A stretch of 64,000 nucleotides of DNA from Aulostomus chinensis. Taxonomy: Eukaryota; Chordata; Actinopteri; Syngnathiformes; Aulostomidae. Location of the stretch: assembly GCA_037954235.1 (NCBI GenBank), contig JBBMOA010000004.1, forward strand, positions 14,624,101 through 14,688,100. The letters are read 5' to 3'. Shown here piece by piece: positions 1 to 11,289 of the stretch (the first letter of the stretch is position 1; each line of letters starts with the position of its first letter). A program made the position numbers and the translations under genes. The notes beneath the pieces were generated by a model, which did no database searches, had not been told where the DNA came from, and saw nothing but the letters and a program-made list of their open reading frames with translations.

Positions 1-445
1 ACCAATATTGGATATGAAAACCTTCCCACCTGTAAAAGCTGGCAAAGACACTGAAACATCCTTTTACTTTACTTTCACCATCTGAAAACTTCAACAAGAC
101 TGTATGTTGGCATCCGTGCGGCCTCACCTCTGCCGGGAGATCTTCACTCGATCGATCCATCGCTATCATCAGGTTCACCACCAAAGTTTTTAGAGAACTG
201 CTCCACAGCTGATGAAATCGGTGTGATGAGCTCCACGCGCCCTTGAATGAGAGTATAAGACAGTCAAAGCTCGATTGAGCCCCCTTTTTCTGACTGTAGA
301 AAAAAAACCTTACTCCTGACAGACAGAGGGGAGGGCTGCTTAGCTCTCTATACTGATTTTGTTTTCTTTTTGGCAAAATAATTTCACCACGTAAAAGAAC
401 CGTTGTATTTTCCTCAGGAATGTTAAACTGGTGTTTGTGTATGGA
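1..445. other. No feature recognised
   Basis: Mixed-composition DNA with no long open frame, no repeat I recognise and no RNA-like fold. It ends at the first (TG)n tract. Confidence 0.5.
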
Positions 446-490
446 TGTGTGTGTGTGTGTGTGTGTGTGTGCGTGCGTGCGTGCGTGTGC
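446..490. repeat. (TG)n microsatellite with TGCG tail
   Basis: About 12 uninterrupted TG units pass into TGCG units at the right end. Alternating purine-pyrimidine DNA of this kind can adopt Z-form. The Thr-His-rich reading frame across it on the minus strand is a product of the repeat. Confidence 0.97.
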
Positions 491-790
491 GCAGAGCATT
501 TAAATGTAGCAGTTGACTAGCAATGGCATTGATTTTTCTCCTGTGTCTGAAAGGCTCCATTTTGACGTACTCCATCTTTACTGGGTCTGGGAGCATGAAG
601 TGACTCGTTTCACTGCTGCAATTAATACATCTGGTCTGGAACCATTTGGAAAGCACCGAAGAGCTGCACAACTGCTTTATTATATCCACGTTATAAGTCA
701 GCACAAATGCTGAATGGAACTTGTGCTGATCTCTGTTCCTAACAGTCTATAGCCTACCGCCAACTTCCAGTTTGCTAAAGTTAGCTTTTT
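491..790. other. No feature recognised
   Basis: Single-copy-looking DNA. A 66-codon plus-strand frame lies here, but it has no recognisable domain and no splice context that stands out. Confidence 0.45.
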
Positions 791-1192
791 CCACTCAAAA
801 CCATCCATCCATCCATCGTCATCTTATTCCTACACATTAAGGGTCGCGGGGGGGCTGGAGCCTATCCCAGCGTCAACGGGCGAGAGGCGGGGTTCACCCT
901 GGACAGGTCGCCAGTCCATCGCAGGGCCAACATAGAGAGACTAACAACCATTCACACTCACAGTCACACCTACAGTCAATTTAGAGTATCAATCAGCCTC
1001 GTCCCCAATTGCATGTCTTTGGACTGTGGGAGGAAGCTGGAGTACCAGAGAGAACCCACGCAGGAACAGGGAGAACATGGAGACTCACACAGAATGATCC
1101 CGTGCCCGAGCCGGGACTCGAACCCGGAACCTTCTTGCTGTGAGGCCATAGTGCTGACCACTGCACCATCGTGCAGCCCCCACTCAAAACCA
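791..1192 (-). mobile_element. tRNA-derived SINE (SINE-A copy 1) with 13-bp target-site duplication
   Basis: The element is full length and reversed. Its tRNA-like head is near 1179, with a B-box-like GGTTCGAGTCC about 50 bp inside. Its 3' end near 804 is a (GGAT)n tail, seen here as CCATCCATCC. The body carries the segments shared by all copies: 'cctcacagcaagaaggttcc', 'cacagtccaaagacat' and 'gggataggctccagcc'. A perfect duplication CCACTCAAAACCA flanks it at 791-803 and 1180-1192, as expected for LINE-driven insertion. It resembles the DANA/Mermaid type of fish SINE in head and layout, but the family is unassigned. The perfect duplication suggests a fairly recent insertion. Confidence 0.9.
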
Positions 1193-1623
1193 GTCCACAC
1201 AAACACATTTGATTTGCATTTTCCCTTTATCCAATATTTAAGAAGTCTGCTTAACCATTACCTGCCCACACATTTTACGACTGTTTTTTTTTTTAGTTTA
1301 AAGAAGCAGCCCTGATAAATTGTGCGACAGGACCAGGCGCAACACAAAGCTCTATTCGGAAATTTGCTCCTTTCATCCTCTCAGCTTTTGCAGAGTGAAT
1401 TGCTTCATTTTTTTCTTCTTTGCTCAGGGCTGCACTTTGGTACCACGAGCAGAAGCAAAATAAGAAATTATTTTCTCATATGTTCATCTCAGCTTGTGGT
1501 TTTAAGAGCTCTTAAAAAGTTTAATCTTTGACGGCGACGCAGTCGTCGCTGTCACGGAACAGGCTCTGGCGTTTGAGCGTGGTTTTTTTTTTTCTTTTAA
1601 TTTATTGCAGAGATGACTGTTGG
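1193..1623. other. No feature recognised
   Basis: Single-copy-looking DNA with a short poly-T run near 1284. No gene or known repeat seen. Confidence 0.45.
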
Positions 1624-1696
1624 GTTTTTGGCTCGCCAAAAACACAACAACAGCAGCAGCAACAACAACAACAACAACAACAACAAAAACAACAAC
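1624..1696. repeat. Perfect 9-bp hairpin abutting a (CAA/CAG)n triplet tract
   Basis: GTTTTTGGC (1624-1632) and GCCAAAAAC (1635-1643) pair perfectly around a 2-nt loop. A CAA/CAG triplet run follows directly to about 1696. The plus-strand frame reads it as poly-glutamine, but no exon signals or conserved flanks support a coding role. Confidence 0.9.
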
Positions 1697-1860
1697 ATTT
1701 GAAATGCAAATCAATGTTTCAAATGAAGCGGGCCCTTTCATATTTAGCACACGCATTATCTAATCGCCATTTGATTTGGCATGCAGGAGCATATCTAAGT
1801 GAAATCAAATAATCTTTTGAAAGTCTCCCTCTACTCCAAACATTAGCCATTGGATTCCGA

Positions 1861-1878
1861 GGGGGGGGGGGGGGGGGG
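1861..1878. repeat. Poly-G run, 18 bases
   Basis: Eighteen consecutive G residues, bounded by GA on the left and CTGAG on the right. Prone to length error in sequencing and to slippage in the genome. Confidence 0.97.
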
Positions 1879-4500
1879 CTGAGTGGACTACTAATGTGCT
1901 GGCAATTGAGATCTTAAGTGTCCTTTCACACTCTAATCAAATTGATAAGGTAGTCCTACTGCAAGGGCACGCTGGCTGTCCTCTGCTTTGAAAAATCTTT
2001 TAGCCTTCTTTGCACTCCGTAACTATTTCTCTCCATCACTGCAATTGAATTTCAGCTGTTTAATTGATTTTAATGATAGTAGCCTTCGATGAAGCAGCGG
2101 AAGCAGATGGATGATGAACCCCAACAGCATAATAATGCAACCGGAGGCAAGCGACATCAGCAATTCTGTATACAATCAAATGGTGACATCAAATTTAGAT
2201 ATTAAGCAAACGATTAATGCAGGTCTATATTTAAATGTCTCCGTATATACGTGAAATACAAAATATAGGGTATTAGTCAAGTTTGTGCATGCAAATACTA
2301 ACACTTGGAGGTTCTCTGAGTTAAAATTCATGCACTGAAAATGTTAAGTAAATATAGTTAAGACGTACTTTAATTAAAACTCAGGGAAGTGTTCACTGTG
2401 ATTGTGACGTGTATTATTTTCATCATTAATCAACTGATTGCTCACTACGGCATTCTGAAAATAACGACGAATACCATCACAATTAGCTCGATCCTAAAAA
2501 GCACTTTTTCAGCCAAAAGCAATCAAAATTTTAATCCTAAATGTGTGTGTGTGTATATGCGTGTGTATGCATGCTTATTAAGGAAAAATTGCAGTTTTTT
2601 TTTTTTGGATCCATTTTCTAAATTTTCATCCAAGCGGCAGGAAAAGTGAAATGTTTTTCCTTACAATTGTTGCCGATTAATTTTGCAGTAATTTCCAATT
2701 ATAGCCATAGTAGTCTAGACATTTGAAATAAGTATAAACACAGACTGTTAGGTAACCTAAGTGGTTTTGAGCATTAACCCTTCAAAACCACCTTTTAGAC
2801 TTTGTACAGTGAATGTTTTGGATGTAGCACATCGCTGCAGTCCTGCATCACTATTTGAAATGATGTGCTTATTTGCATACACATTATTCATATTAATGAT
2901 ACTGTTGGACCATCACATGCGTGCATGTATACTAATATATTTTACCTATGCAGCCCTTGAATAAAGCGCATTAAGATTGTGTATTTAGGGGAGTATATTA
3001 TCCTCACCGTCCCCCCTCCCTGGAGATGACACTTTCTTTGCCCATTCCATCGACTCCTCTGTCACACCTCCTCTGCCTTTATACTCTCCCCTGTGTTTCT
3101 CTAAGGTCTACCAAGTCTCTGATCATTTGTCTCCCTGTTGCTGGGAGATAAAGCCACCTTTCACTGTTTGAAATCAAAGACTGAGTTTACATAATGAAAG
3201 TAGAGAGGTAGAATTAAGTAGGAAAGGAATGGAGTGTGGATTTTGTTGAATGGAAAGCTGACACTGTCCCTGAACTCTATTTTTAAAGACTCTTTTATGC
3301 ACCGTACCAACCATGACCAAGTAAATCTTGCAGCCAGTTAGGATTTTATACGTATTCATTGCGAGCAGAATTGAGAATTAACACTATCATAGATTCACAC
3401 CATCATTGTAGGCTACAAAAAAAAAAATAAAAAATTATAATCGATATTTGACATCACACCACAGCAGAGATGTTAACACTGTTGGAGAACTTTGAATTTT
3501 AAACATCAGCTTGCATAAGAGTATTGGGTAACAACTTAGCACGAATTCTGACAATAACAGTTATTGAACAATGTTCTGTTCTTGTGATTATTTTTCCAAT
3601 TCATGAGATCTGACAAATTCAAATTCCAACTGTTAATAAATAACAGCGCGGTGTCATTTGGATCAGCGGCCACTGCAGCGCTGGATGTTTTCCGTCTCCG
3701 GAGTTCATAATTGACTCTCACAGCAGTATCTAAACAGAGTCCATTGCTTCTGAGCACAGTTTGTTTTGTTTTCTGTCTGTCAGGCAATAGAAATTCGAGT
3801 TGAGCCATGAGGAGAAAGAAAGGATGAATAACTGAATACAGATTTATGGGTCAAGGTTTCATAATATGCTGATGATACTGTAATACCTCTGTCAGCTGGG
3901 CTTTATATTGAGACTGGTATCTGTATGGAAAAGGCTTTTTAATACTTTTGTACAAATCAGCAAATGTGGAAAAGGCTTTACATTGTAAATACTTTACAAA
4001 GTCATGATGGCATAGATTTCCTTCATCCTGATCAGTTTGTTTGAGACTCTTGAATTGAGGCCACATGGCCTGGATCCAGTAGCACCTTTAGCGTAGACTT
4101 GATGCTCCTCTTTCTTCCCCACAACGTGCCTGAATACAGTACCAGTTGTTTGACAAAGTTGGGTCCTACACATTTTGTCAAATAAAAGCCAGTCTCTTTT
4201 GCTTTCATTTGCATTTAAACATTGCAATGACAATCCCACAGAAGGAAAAAGTGAAACTGAAGTGAAAGTGAAATACAGGTTGTCAAACTTGTGGAACAAA
4301 ACTCAGCAGGGTCTCTAGCTTCATGAGAAACTGCGCTTTCCAGGCCTGGAGAAATGTTTGGAAACTTTATAAAGCCTGACCATTTTGGGAAAAAGTCTTG
4401 AATATTTGTTTTATTAATGTTTAATAGAGCAGCAGTTCCACACCTCAACTTGGAGAGCTCCAAAATGGACTTTTTTCCAGCACAAAAGACTATGATGTCA
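1879..4500. other. Long single-copy-looking stretch without a gene
   Basis: No exon, RNA gene or known repeat was recognised over 2.6 kb. The part from about 1900 to 2230 is AT-rich, repeat-free and contains TAATTG/ATTA-type motifs (for example near 2060-2080). That look is common to conserved fish enhancers, but conservation cannot be judged from one sequence. Short poly-A and poly-T runs occur near 2596 and 3418. Confidence 0.45.
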
Positions 4501-4660
4501 TTTGATCTGTATCAATTCTGAATTGGAATCAGTTGTTCCTCAGTCTAATTTCTCCCATTCGACCAAATTTCATCAAAATCCATCTGAAGTGTTTAAGGTA
4601 TCCTGCTAAAAGACAGAACAATTTGTGCTCAGCGGAGGTAACAACCTGTCCATCCTGTTA
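4501..4660 (+). mobile_element. LINE 3'-end-like fragment
   Basis: The text 'gaccaaatttcatcaaaatccatc', then 'ggtatcctgctaaaagacag' and 'cagcggaggtaac', follows the order of a common teleost LINE 3' end (predicate phrase, 'atcctgctaacagacag', then 'ggcggaggtaa'). A related phrase, 'accaaattccatcaaaatcc', recurs near 11440. No coding part remains. The family is unassigned. Confidence 0.55.
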
Positions 4661-5624
4661 CCTCTCACTAGGCTTACTTTTATACCTGTGGTTGTGCATT
4701 TTCTTGGTAAAAAAAAAAAAATCTCAGGCAGTAACTTGCCGTTCAGCAAAATGGTTTATTTTCCAGCCATTGGCACTGAAGCAAGAGTGATATCTGAAGT
4801 AATACCCGCTATAGCATGTGGCAGTTTTCCCCTCATCCAACACAAAAGTGACTCCACAGCTGAATGTCAGACGCTCTGCGGGACCTGGAGTGGCACCGAA
4901 AAAGAGTGAGAGAGTGAATGATGCTTGATAGCTTGAAAACAAGCAACATGCCTCATCCAAATGAGCATGAACAGATAAACAGAACATATTTTTCATCGAC
5001 TGTATTCCAACATCAAGACAGGCTGATGTGAAAGGGTTGCAATAGCTGCACTGTAATTCTCTCTCTCCACATTTCCACCTCCAATTCCCTTTATCCCCAA
5101 TTCTCACACTCCCTCGCTTATCTCCTTTTCTTCCTCAGTCTCCACTCTCATCCATTTTTCTCTTTCCCACTCTCTCCTGATCATTCTTACACTTTTTATT
5201 TGCTATTCCCTCAATGACAGTAGTTTAATGAGCTTTTCCAGCACTTTCTTCAATTTGTCAGTCAGCCCCTTGTTGTATTCCCATCTCCATACCCCGTCTC
5301 AACAGGCCTCTCTGTTAGCAACTCTGCCCGCTAACATTAGCGCCAAAGAATCTTTTGCTTCACCCGTGTGGATTTTGTTCAAATGATCCGGCATATTTGT
5401 TGCCATTTCTGCTTGGGTTGCTGCTCACTGTGCGAATAAGTATGTACATGCGTGTGCATCGTCACACTTCATTGCTCTTGGTGGACCCTCCTGAAGCAGT
5501 TCATGATACCACAGGGATGAAGTATGAGAGGCAAGCGTGGCAGAAGAGGAAAAAGTGAAAGAGAGGAGGGGTGAACCCTGGTAGTAAAGACAGTCCCTAG
5601 GCCTGCTATCAGCAGAGTTATAGG
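4661..5624. other. No gene; contains a pyrimidine-rich tract
   Basis: Poly-A occurs near 4709. A pyrimidine-rich strand runs roughly from 5055 to 5190 (CT-rich, with few purines), without a downstream exon I can recognise. The rest is featureless. Confidence 0.45.

Positions 5625-5660
<36 letters not shown>
5625..5660. repeat. (GT)18 microsatellite
   Basis: Uninterrupted GT dinucleotides, a probable length-polymorphic marker. Confidence 0.97.
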
Positions 5661-5661
<1 letters not shown>

Positions 5662-5743
5662 TGAGACACTTATTGTTGGAGCCCTAGGGGCCACACACTA
5701 CTGCAGCAGGTGTCTCTGAGTGTCGTAATCCTCTGCAGTGGTG

Positions 5744-6060
5744 CAAAAGTGCCATCTCTCTCTCTCTCTCTCCCGCTCTCTCGTTCTGTGTGTGTATGCA
5801 TGTCGCATTTAATATTAGTGCTTGAATGTCTGCTTCAATGAAAGCGTTGGTGTACAAATGCCTGGGCTTCATGTCATTTTCACCCTTGAAAAGTGCAAAT
5901 GACATGAAGCTAACGTGCCATTGCTGGCGCTCTTTCTCTCTCTCGCACTCTCTCTCTCTCTCTCTCTATGCATGTAGCATTCAATATTTGTGCTTGTATG
6001 TCTGCACCATTGAAGGCGTTCGGAGTGCAAATCACTTGGCGTCACGTCATTTTCACCCTT
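5744..6060. repeat. Diverged tandem duplication, 173-bp period, each unit with a (CT)n tract
   Basis: Two units follow the same order: 'gtgcaaa', a CT tract, 'atgcatgt.gcatt.aatatt.gtgcttg.atgtctgc', 'gtgcaaat', 'gtcattttcaccctt'. The closing 'caccctt' lies at 5881-5887 and 6054-6060, an offset of exactly 173 bp. The units have diverged by many substitutions, so the duplication is not recent. The CT tract was duplicated together with its flank and differs in length between units. A 13-bp inverted repeat spans the unit junction (5867-5909). Confidence 0.85.
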
Positions 6061-6769
6061 CAGTTTCACTAACATCAACCGTGTCTCCCAGAGCAAGGAT
6101 TGTTGCTAGCTGCAGTACAATTACTCAGATTTATTACTTTGGTGTAATTGCCATTAATGTTTTCACATGGAGGTGAAACCGCCCACCTGTGTGGCACCGG
6201 GGCCCCGCTCCATCAGGTGAAGTATATGAGAGGGATCCATGCCAGATCTGATTACGGCACCTTCCAACTGTTAACCTTTCAGATTTGATAAGCTTGCTTT
6301 TTACGTTTATCCACTCCTCCCCCACCTATAGATAAGAAGATCTATTATTTACTTGACTCCAGTTTTAACGAGGGAGCCCATTTGGGTTTAACTACCTCTT
6401 ACAGGGGATCAGATGGATGGGGTGGAGTGTCATCGATGGTAATCAGAGCACTCCAGCCGCTTCGTGCAGCTTGGAAAAAAAAAAAAAAAACAAGGTGTTG
6501 GATTTGATGACGGGATGTAATCACCTTCCTCTCTGACTTGAAGAGGCTTTGAGTTTTAGTTCCTCATCAAATGCTAAACAATCTTGAATGTTTTCTTTCC
6601 TGCCCCCTCTTCACTGTAGTGTTCCGTCAGTTCCCATTTCACTGTGTTATGGTCTTTTAGGCAAATGTCTTTTTGATGAAGTGAGCTAAAGGTCAGCAAG
6701 ATTATAACGATATCGGCTCGATGTCTCAAGGTGATGGGAATATGTGCACAGTTTGCCTCTGCCGTTGAA
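6061..6769. other. No feature recognised
   Basis: Single-copy-looking DNA with a poly-A run near 6475-6490. No gene seen. Confidence 0.45.
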
Positions 6770-6960
6770 TTTGCATAATTTGAAGGCATGAGCCTATGCG
6801 CATACAAAAACAGGAAGGAGGCAGCGGTCTTATTTCCATCAACACGTTTTGTGTCGCATAAGAAAAAGCTGATGGAAACCGAGCATTGGAAAAAAAAAAA
6901 GCATTCATCTGGACATATTTAGTAGGTTTTTTTTCCAAAGGCGAATAAATGCGCGAGATG
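6770..6960. repeat. Possible short non-autonomous element with internal inverted repeat
   Basis: TTTCCATCA (6833-6841) and TGATGGAAA (6870-6878) form a perfect 9-bp inverted pair. 'tgcgcata' and 'gcgaataaatgcgc' lie on either side. Short teleost elements with 'tgcgcataa' and 'gatggaaac' motifs look like this, but I could not define its ends or a target-site duplication. Confidence 0.35.
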
Positions 6961-7019
6961 TGATACAGACCACACTTTTTATTATTCTGCCTTCACACTG
7001 GAGAAATCCATAGGCTGGA

Positions 7020-7275
7020 GGCATTATGTTTTGTCCGTACGACCTATTTCTCATTATCGCAACATCTCTAGAATAATTACAGGAAAATTCTTCAAATTTG
7101 GTTCAAATATCAACTTGGACCCAGAAGATTTTGGTGGTCCAAGGTGACTGATTCCCATCAATGCGATATTTCTAGAACACATTGAGGTCATGTCTACAAA
7201 TGTAGTGCAAACCTCTACTGGGACTCAAGGATGGTCGGTACGCATCACGAACAATTACAAGATGCTCAACTGAAA
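7020..7275 (-). mobile_element. LINE 3'-UTR repeat family, reversed and diverged
   Basis: Reversed, this matches the block at 20215-21290. The diagnostic phrases here are 'ttcttcaaatttgg', 'acttggac', 'gattttggtggtc.aaggt' and 'gggactcaaggatg'. About two units of roughly 110 bp are visible. This is the 3'-UTR-type tandem phrase found in many teleost genes and intergenic regions. No coding part remains. Confidence 0.6.
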
Positions 7276-8830
7276 GTAATTCCTCTGGGTTTTTCATTGG
7301 TAGATCACCTTGAGGAGCCCCTTCTTCTTCTGCTCCGTATCTAACATTACTTGTGCCGCCATCTTCTGACCAAAAATATGTACTACGTAGCTTTGTCCAT
7401 TGGTTCTAAACCAGTTGATTCATACACCTGTTACGCATTTCGGTTTTCAAAACAACTCTAAAGTGATACTTATGATTCGCTTCAAAATGAGATGAAAACA
7501 CAACTAGCTGGAGACATGTGGACTGTTTGTTTTCGGGGGCCAGGAGGCTAAGATTTCTGACAAGAAAATCATAGATTCATCTTTCTCTGTCTTCACATAG
7601 CTCATCTGTCTTTCTATAGATTCCTGTGGGAGAAGCTTGCTGCTGAGTGTCAGAACGTAGTCAGACAAAAACGTCTCCCTTCTTTCAACACATGAGTATT
7701 GTATTGGCAATGCAGTGTGATTTTTGACAGTAATGATGTGGGGCCTTCACAAACTGACACACCAGGAGGGAGACAATGAGAACAGGAACAGGAGACAATG
7801 CAACAGAAAAACTGACTGAAAGAGAATTTTTGTCTTACAGCGAAGCAACAATGGCTGCTCTGAATTTGCTCTGTCTTTCATTGTCCTTTCTGCCTTGTTC
7901 TCCCTCTCGGGCTTGTCACTCTCTATGCCTCTCCTCTTTCTCCATCCATCTCTCATTCTTGAGGGTCACAAGTTGATGTCCTTCGGCGCAGCGGGTTCAC
8001 CCTCGCTGAGGAAATGAGGTCAGTTACCTTTTAACCTGTACCTGCAGACAATCACCATCCAAATAAAAAAGACATTCATACAATTAGGGAACAAGGTACT
8101 TAGCCTTCTATTCTTCATCGTCTGCAGGTCTATACACCCATTATCCATATAATGTGTTAGGAAAACATTTAATTTTCTTTCTATCCTGGGAAGAATCTGG
8201 ATGGTGCTGCACTGACATTTTCATTGTATTCAAGGTGCTATGGTTTAATGGGGATTTTAACACAATAGCTTGACTGAGATTAATAGGGTGCCCTGTGTAG
8301 GCAATAGAGTGACTTTACCATAACAATGGCTGCTATCCATCAGCAACACAATCCAATTGCATGTTTGTATGGAATAATCCATTACACGCAACAAAGGTAC
8401 AGCCATGGACCACTCTCATCCCTGAGAGTTTCCCTCGGGATCTAAATACTGTGCTAAGGAAGAAACATGTTGCCGACAAGGACGATTGTGAAGGCCCCGA
8501 TCGCTCATCTCGTCTCAGGCACCAGATTACGACGCTACCTCAACGCTAATGTCCACAGGTTTAATGGATTAGCTTGTCGCAGCACATTATAAGGCTTGTT
8601 GACCCACATGAAATGTACACATATGACCTCTTGTGGTCATACTTTAGTATCGGGATGACAAATATCAACCTTCTGCCAGTGTACCAAAGCTCCCTTTCTT
8701 ACAATTTTTTTTTTTTTTTTTTTTTTGCTGAATGCGACGGAACGATTTGGGGGTTTTAAGGGTATGTGGGGTATATAAACTAGACGCAGAAAACTTCACA
8801 AATGCAGTTTGACAGCACTAAAAGTTGCAG
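7276..8830. other. Single-copy-looking stretch without a gene
   Basis: No exon or known repeat recognised. A poly-T run of about 20 lies near 8706-8726. Several 60-90-codon frames occur on both strands; none shows a domain. Confidence 0.45.
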
Positions 8831-9175
8831 CCTCTAAAATTACCATCCGTCCATTGACTCTACTGCTGGTCCTATTGGGGGTCCCAGGGAGTCTGGTATA
8901 CTGGCTCCCATCGGGAGAGAGGCAGGGTTCCCTCCAGGACAGGTCACCTGTCCATCACAGATGGGCACACCTATTTAATTAAGAGTCTAAAATTAACTTG
9001 AACGGTTTTTTGGGGTTCAGGAGGAAGCCGGAGCACCCGGGGAGAACCAACTCAGCTCAGGGGGAAGATGCAGCAAAGGGCTCCACTCGGCTGCTGGATT
9101 CAAACCCAAAACCATCTTGACGTGAAGCTTAAGCGCTAACCGCTGTACCATTGTGCTGTCCCTCGAGAAAGACCA
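8831..9175 (-). mobile_element. Degenerate SINE-A copy 2
   Basis: The order of SINE-A segments is kept in reverse ('ccatccgtcc', 'gagaggcagggttccctccaggacaggtcacctgtccatcac', 'aggaggaagccggagcaccc', 'ctggattcaaacccaaaaccatc', 'gctgtaccattgtgctgtcc'), but many bases have changed. Imperfect flanks CCTCTAAAATTACCA (8831-8845) and CCTCGAGAAAGACCA (9161-9175) match at 11 of 15 positions. They are probably a decayed target-site duplication. Divergence of both flanks and body marks this as the oldest full copy here. Confidence 0.8.
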
Positions 9176-9884
9176 TTCAAATAAATCTCATGTATCCAAA
9201 TTTAAATAAATCCTCTTGAAAGGATGATTTCTTGCTACATTGTTAATGTATTACGTTAGTGTTACCCATATATACATAATAGATTAGCCAAATGAGTATA
9301 CACTACCTGGAGCTTTACAAAGTAGGATTTTTTTTTTTTTTTTTTTCCCCAAATTGAATCCCATATGATAGTGTGTGACTGGAGGGAATTTGGATGGAGT
9401 AATCCTCCGCAATGCTCCGCAAAATTGAATCCTTTTACCATCAGATCTGCTCCAAAATGTAAAGAGTTCTTAGTTTTAGCAGAAGCTGGCCTTGGAGTTT
9501 CTGCGTAATTCTGCAGACAGCAGCCGTACGAACAGCCGCGAATGTAAACTGACCCTGTGACAGAGGAAACAGAGAGAGCAGAGATTGTGATCTGGGAGCG
9601 ATCTAATTTGTGATGACGCTGCACAGAACACTTGACTGTTGTTTGTATAGGACGAATTTTAAAGTTTGAGTCTCGTCTGTTATAACGAGGACAGATTAAA
9701 AACTTAGTAACTTGGTAACTTTTTTTAGCGTGCGGTGACAACCATGTGACCATGTGTTGTTGTTGTTTTTTTGATTGTTTTTTTTTTTTTCTTTTTGGAT
9801 TACATTTTTATAAAAATAACCTTGCCAGGGCTTCAAATGGATGCCAGTTTGTTTACACTGGAGAAGAGGCTTACAGGCAGGAAG
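9176..9884. other. No gene recognised; two poly-T runs
   Basis: Poly-T runs occur near 9330-9346 and 9776-9791. A 163-codon minus-strand frame (9262-9753) crosses one of them as poly-lysine. It has no recognisable domain and is probably chance. Confidence 0.45.
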
Positions 9885-9933
<49 letters not shown>

Positions 9934-9940
9934 TGTGTGT
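9885..9940. repeat. (GT)n microsatellite, about 27 units
   Basis: GT units are uninterrupted to about 9929, followed by GCGC and more GT. Confidence 0.97.
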
Positions 9941-10067
9941 ACTGGGTTCGGGGGTTGTCTTTTGGAGAGGGTTTCTGTCTGTGATTTGCTTGGGCTCTGG
10001 AGAGCTCTTAATGAGAGCTGATCGTGTTAGGCATGGCATCAGGAGAAAAAGGCGCTTTCCCTGCTAT

Positions 10068-10069
<2 letters not shown>

Positions 10070-10164
<95 letters not shown>
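10070..10164. repeat. Compound (CT)39(CA)9 microsatellite
   Basis: About 78 bases of uninterrupted CT run into about 18 bases of CA. It is one of the longest pure dinucleotide tracts in the window. A 307-codon plus-strand frame (9771-10694) exists only because this tract and the GT tract upstream contain no stops. Confidence 0.98.
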
Positions 10165-10970
10165 GATCTACACGCAAAAACAGACGTACAAAAATAGACA
10201 TGCAGATATATGCATTTAAGCATGTTGCAGCGACGGTGTATGCGCTCACATCTGTTGCCAGGCGATCCACAGCAAAACTCCATTCTAACATCGTCCAAAT
10301 GATTACTTTTTGCCTCTTTTTATGCGTGTTAGTGTCTTACAGAGGGATGCTGAGGCTTTTATATCACTACAAATCGCCCAAATCCTTTTTTCCCTCGGTC
10401 CTTTCTCTTCATATCTCTTACCAACCTCCCTCTTCAAACAGCTTGTGTCTCCTATACTGTCGATCTCTATCTGTGCTTCATCTCCTTCCTCATCCGTCTC
10501 ATACTCTTGCTGTTTCTGTCCTCCCTCTTATCCTTTTCTCTTCCTCTCATTATCAGTCCGCTTGTGTAATCTCTCTTTTTTCCAATTGTTGCAGTAATTT
10601 CACAAATATGGGAGGGGGAAGAAAACCTTTGGGAAAAAAAACAAAAAAAACAAAAACCTCAAGCACCCTGGGGAATTCTCCCAGTTGTTGCTAGAGCTCC
10701 GGAATGCATCTGTCTCACTAAATGTCGATGCCCAAAGTAATTAAAATGTTGCTGGAACAAGTGAAGTCCTTGAACCTCTGCCTCTCAATCTTCTCTCTCC
10801 CTGTTGCCATGGTGCTCCAGGCAACCGGTACAACATGTGGTAAGCCACCCGCTACCGCGTTCCATTACAAAATGAAAGCTGCCACTTCTGTACTCCCTCC
10901 TTTTCTTTCCGTCTCTCTCTCGCTCTTCGCGACTTGCTCTTGAGAAAGTGTCATGCTCTTATACTCGTAA
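10165..10970. other. No gene; pyrimidine-rich segment
   Basis: From about 10375 to 10585 the plus strand is strongly C+T-biased without being a simple repeat. A-rich sequence follows near 10635-10660. No exon is recognised after the tract. Confidence 0.45.
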
Positions 10971-10982
10971 CCCCCCCCCCCC
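10971..10982. repeat. Poly-C run, 12 bases
   Basis: Twelve consecutive C residues. Confidence 0.95.
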
Positions 10983-11289
10983 AACCTAGCAGCAGAACTT
11001 ATGATTACTCAATTCCAACATTGTCTTAACCTCACTGAGGCTAAAAAAAATTAACCTTGGCTTTGATGAGCATTTGCATGTGCTTAAAATTTATACAGAC
11101 AACCAGGTCAGTTTATATCTTTTTTTGGTTTAATTGGATTTTCTAATGTGCAAAACTGGATGACAAAAAATAACCAGAGGGCATTTGAGGAGTGCACACC
11201 TTTGCTAGGATGAACTAAACCAACCATTTTTTTTTAAATTACTTTTTTCTGTCTTTTTTTTTTTTTGCTATGCTAAACAGATCTGCTTG

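Noticed and set aside
1528..1812. Poly-glutamine protein over the CAA/CAG tract
   Set aside because: There is no exon structure or domain around the tract, and the frame lacks a convincing start. Triplet tracts are common in non-coding DNA.
9262..9753. 163-codon minus-strand frame
   Set aside because: It crosses a poly-T run as poly-Lys, has no domain and no splice or promoter context.
9771..10694. 307-codon plus-strand open frame
   Set aside because: Its length comes from stop-free (GT)n and (CT)n tracts, read as Cys-Val and Leu-Ser. The remaining parts have no domain.
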